From: Bacillota bacterium
GTDB lineage: Bacteria > Bacillota > Sulfobacillia > RBS10-35 > JAJYVN01
Length of the DNA: 64,000 bases
Assembly (NCBI GenBank): GCA_021806565.1
Contig: JAJZXK010000005.1
Span: 1 to 64,000, forward strand
Direction of reading: 5' to 3'
Shown here: piece after piece, positions 61,174-64,000 of the stretch
Layout of the letters: every line of letters begins with the position of its first letter
How positions within the stretch are numbered: position 1 is the first letter of the stretch
Notes under the pieces: generated by a model
Databases searched by the model: none
What the model was told of the DNA's origin: nothing
What the model saw: the letters and a program-made list of their open reading frames with translations, nothing else
Program-made: the position numbers and the translations under genes

Positions 61174-62339
61174 CAGCGGTCCACCTCGCCCATGATCATG
61201 TCAAGGCTGCCGACGGCGGCGACGGCGTCCGCCACCAGCGCCCCGTCCAGCACGTACTTGAGCGCCTGCGTGTTGTAGAAAGAGGGCGCCCGCACCCGCA
61301 TGCGGTAGGGCCGGGGACCACCGTCGGCCACCACGTAAAAACCGAGTTCACCCCGCGGGCTCTCCACCGCCTGGTAGACCGCCCCGGCGGGCACCCGGAA
61401 CCCCTGGCTGGCCAGCTTGAAGTGGTGGATCAGCGACTCCATCGAGGTCTTGAGTTCCTCCCGCGGCGGCAGGGTGATCTTGCGATCCGCCGACTTCCAC
61501 GGCCCGGAGGGCATCCCGTCCAGGGCCTGGCGCACGATGCGTGCGCTCTGTTCCATCTCGTCCATGCGCACCAGGTAGCGCGCGTACGAGTCACCCTCCG
61601 TGCGAGTGGGGATGTCGAACTCGAAGTGCTCATACCCGCTGTAGGGCGTAACCCGGCGCAGGTCGTGCGCCACCCCCGCGGCCCGTAGCGCCGGCCCGGT
61701 TACGCCGAACGCCCGGCACTGCTGCGCCGGCAGGAGGCCGATGTCGCGGGTTCGCCCGACGAAGATCGGGTTATCGTCCAGAAGCGAGCGGAAGTCGTGC
61801 ATCCAGCGCGGGAACTCCTGCAGAAAGCGCTCGACCATGCCGGGAAGCTGCGGCGGCAGGTCGTACAGCAGCCCGCCCACCCGGATATACGAAAGGTTCA
61901 TGCGCACCCCGGCCACGGCCTCGTACATGTCGAGGATGGCCTCGCGCGCCTGAAACGCGTAGAAGTAGACGCTCATCGCGCCCAGGTCCAGGGCGTAGGT
62001 GCCCAGCCACACCAGGTGCGAGGCGATCCGCGACAGTTCGCTCATCAGCACCCGGATGTACTGGCCGCGCGGCGGCACCTCGACGGACAGCAGCCGTTCG
62101 ACCGCGAGGCAATAGCCGAGGTTGTTGATCAACGGCGACAGGTAGTCCATGCGGTCGGTGTCCGTCACCGCCTGTTGCCAGGTATGGTGTTCGGCGTTCT
62201 TTTCGATCCCGGTGTGCAGGTACCCGATCTCGGGGACGCAGTGCACGACGGTCTCACCGTCGAGTTCGAGCACCAACCGCAGCACCCCGTGCGTGGCGGG
62301 GTGCTGCGGGCCCATGTTCAACACCGTCGTCTCGGCCAA
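61173..62339 (-). CDS. nuoD: NADH-quinone oxidoreductase subunit D
   Basis: NMGPQHPATHGVLRLVLELDGETV, GYLHTGIEKNAEHHTW; C-term SLDMIMGEVDR; TTG start proposed. Confidence 0.95.
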   Translation of the reverse strand: MAETTVLNMGPQHPATHGVLRLVLELDGETVVHCVPEIGYLHTGIEKNAEHHTWQQAVTDTDRMDYLSPLINNLGYCLAVERLLSVEVPPRGQYIRVLMSELSRIASHLVWLGTYALDLGAMSVYFYAFQAREAILDMYEAVAGVRMNLSYIRVGGLLYDLPPQLPGMVERFLQEFPRWMHDFRSLLDDNPIFVGRTRDIGLLPAQQCRAFGVTGPALRAAGVAHDLRRVTPYSGYEHFEFDIPTRTEGDSYARYLVRMDEMEQSARIVRQALDGMPSGPWKSADRKITLPPREELKTSMESLIHHFKLASQGFRVPAGAVYQAVESPRGELGFYVVADGGPRPYRMRVRAPSFYNTQALKYVLDGALVADAVAAVGSLDMIMGEVDR

Positions 62340-62380
62340 GGCGGATCCACCCCTCACAGGGACAGCTGCCGGGACGCCAC

Positions 62381-62923
62381 CTACAGCGCGTATGGACTGT
62401 CCGGGTTGAGGGCGCGCGGCCCCTCCAACGGGTAGTCCCTGCGCAACGGATGCCCGTCCCAGTCGTCCGGCAGCATCAGCCGCCGCAGATCCGCATTCCC
62501 GCGCCAGCCGACGCCGAACAGGTCGTAGATCTCCCGCTCGGGCCAGCCGGCCCCCGGAAACAGCGGCTCCCAAGACGCGAGTTCGCCGTCGGCGGCGACC
62601 GCCGTCTCCAGGCGCACCAGCCGACCGCGGTCCAGGTCACGCAGGTGCGCGACGATCGCGAGGCGCTGCGGACGCTCCGGGTAGTCGCAGCCCGCCACGT
62701 CGCAAAAAAAGTCGAAGCCCTGGGCCTTAGCCGCCGCGGCCACCTCGAACCACCGCTGTGGCGCCACCACCAGGGTCGGGACATCGGACGCTCCGGACCC
62801 GCCCTCCACGCCAAGCACGGCGGTCACCCCGTCCGCGACGGCGGCGACCACCTGCTGCACCCAATCGGGCAATGGCGGCGGCGGGGACTCGTTCGCTGCG
62901 GCGGCCGTCTCCTGATCAGCCAC
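62381..62923 (-). CDS. nuoC: NADH-quinone oxidoreductase subunit C
   Basis: [50 protein letters not shown] start. Confidence 0.94.
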   Translation of the reverse strand: MADQETAAAANESPPPPLPDWVQQVVAAVADGVTAVLGVEGGSGASDVPTLVVAPQRWFEVAAAAKAQGFDFFCDVAGCDYPERPQRLAIVAHLRDLDRGRLVRLETAVAADGELASWEPLFPGAGWPEREIYDLFGVGWRGNADLRRLMLPDDWDGHPLRRDYPLEGPRALNPDSPYAL

Positions 62924-63419
62924 GTATGCCCACCATCCCCGGCCTGCCCTGCGGGCGCGCCTCGCCCCGCGTGATCCGCTCCTGAAGCGCGACCAGGGCC
63001 TGCAGCACCGCCTCCGGAGTCGGAGGGCAACCCGGCACGTAGACGTCGACCGGCAGGATCTGATCGACGCCCTGCACCACGGCATAGTTGTTGAAAGTAC
63101 CACCCGAGCAGGCACAGGCGCCCATGGACATGACCCACTTCGGCTCGGCCATCTGTTCATACAGATGGCGGATCACGGGCACCATCTTGTGGCAGACCCG
63201 CCCGGAGACGATCATCAGGTCGGACTGCCGCGGCGAGCCCCGGAACACCTCCGCGCCGAAGCGGGCGGCATCGAAACGCGGCGTGACCAGGGCCATCATC
63301 TCGATGGCGCAGCACGCCAAGCCCATGGTCAACGGCCACAGCGAGTTGCGCTGCGCCCAGCGCGTCATCTGATCGACGGTGGTCATGAAAAAGGGCAGGT
63401 TGCCGTCCTCGGCGTTCAT
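62916..63419 (-). CDS. nuoB: NADH-quinone oxidoreductase subunit B
   Basis: [46 protein letters not shown]. Confidence 0.97.
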   Translation of the reverse strand: MNAEDGNLPFFMTTVDQMTRWAQRNSLWPLTMGLACCAIEMMALVTPRFDAARFGAEVFRGSPRQSDLMIVSGRVCHKMVPVIRHLYEQMAEPKWVMSMGACACSGGTFNNYAVVQGVDQILPVDVYVPGCPPTPEAVLQALVALQERITRGEARPQGRPGMVGIRG

Positions 63420-63769
63420 CGCCAATCCAGGCCCCCCTTCTTCCAGACGTACGCGTAGCCGATGGCCAGAACGACGGCGAACACGGCCATGTCCTCCAGG
63501 CCGCGCGCGCCGAGGGCCCGCAACCGCACGCCCCAGGGATAAAAGGCGATGGCCTCGACGTCCAGGATGACAAACAGCATCGCCACGAGGTAGAACCGCA
63601 CAGGAAACCGCGGCGCCGCACCCTCGGCGCCCGTGATGCCGCACTCGTATGGCATGCGGCTCGCCCCGGTCTGCCGGGCCGCGCGGATCCGGCCGATCCC
63701 CGCCGTCACCGCGAAGACCACCACCGCCGCCACGCCGAGGTACAAGGCCACCGCCTGGTACTCCGACAC
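63416..63769 (-). CDS. nuoA: NADH-quinone oxidoreductase subunit A
   Basis: [40 protein letters not shown] start. Confidence 0.95.
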   Translation of the reverse strand: MSEYQAVALYLGVAAVVVFAVTAGIGRIRAARQTGASRMPYECGITGAEGAAPRFPVRFYLVAMLFVILDVEAIAFYPWGVRLRALGARGLEDMAVFAVVLAIGYAYVWKKGGLDWR

Positions 63770-63837
63770 TGGTGCATCCCCCTCCGAGCCCGGTGGTCCG
63801 ACCACCGCGGCCGTCCATTCGGCCATTCGCCGTAGCG

Positions 63838-63866
63838 GGTCTAGACCCTTGTGCCTTTTGTCACAA
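63838..63866 (-). promoter_or_regulatory. Candidate sigma-A-like promoter for nuo operon
   Basis: Minus strand TTGTGA - 17 nt - TAGACC upstream of nuoA; partial consensus only. Confidence 0.3.
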
Positions 63867-63902
63867 TCTCGCGCACGGGAGACGAAACCCGCGCCAACCG
63901 AA

Positions 63903-64000
63903 CTAGCCGGCGTCCATGCCGACCAAAATAAGATTGGCAAGCACCAACAGGTGCACCGCCGTGCACCAAGCGCACAACCGGCCGACCGCGAACAACTCCA
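63903..64000 (-). CDS. Vitamin K epoxide reductase (VKOR) family protein, C-terminal fragment truncated by window edge
   Basis: Reverse translation ELFAVGRLCAWCTAVHLLVLANLILVGMDAG*, with the CxxC motif of VKOR C-termini; absent from ORF track because it lacks a start in the window. Confidence 0.75.
   Translation of the reverse strand, partial: ELFAVGRLCAWCTAVHLLVLANLILVGMDAG

Overview
High-GC (roughly 70%) bacterial chromosomal window, densely coding and mostly on the minus strand. From left to right: (i) the 5' end of an IS200/IS605-type tnpB truncated by the window edge, and a frameshifted general-stress-protein-like pseudogene; (ii) a housekeeping/metabolic stretch (metallophosphoesterase, DUF503, alpha/beta hydrolase, Tpx peroxidase, DegT-like PLP enzyme, aldo/keto reductase, Zn-alcohol dehydrogenase, guanylate-kinase-like protein, sugar ABC transporter without an ATPase); (iii) a cell-surface polysaccharide region of about 24 kb: GDP-heptose-type genes (gmhB/hddA/hddC-like plus an epimerase), ECF sigma/anti-sigma and a bactofilin-like protein, a WbaP-type initiating sugar transferase, an O-antigen-ligase-like protein with a long C-terminal domain, a lower-GC acyltransferase islet, Wzt/Wzm ABC exporter, a 1584-aa methyltransferase + coiled-coil + multi-glycosyltransferase protein, two GT2 enzymes and rmlC-D-B-A (dTDP-rhamnose); (iv) Ddl-like ATP-grasp, MFS transporter, PBP1A with long poly-G tracts at its N-terminus, lonA, lonB, clpX, clpP, tig; (v) a complete 14-gene nuoA-N complex I operon, preceded at the right edge by the 3' end of a VKOR-family gene. 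The tig-clpP-clpX-lonB-lonA order and LonB suggest a spore-forming Bacillota-type lineage (inference). The most interesting unit is the slg-like (S-layer glycan/polyrhamnan-like) cluster centred on the giant WsaE-like enzyme. All calls come from reading translations; no database searches were run.
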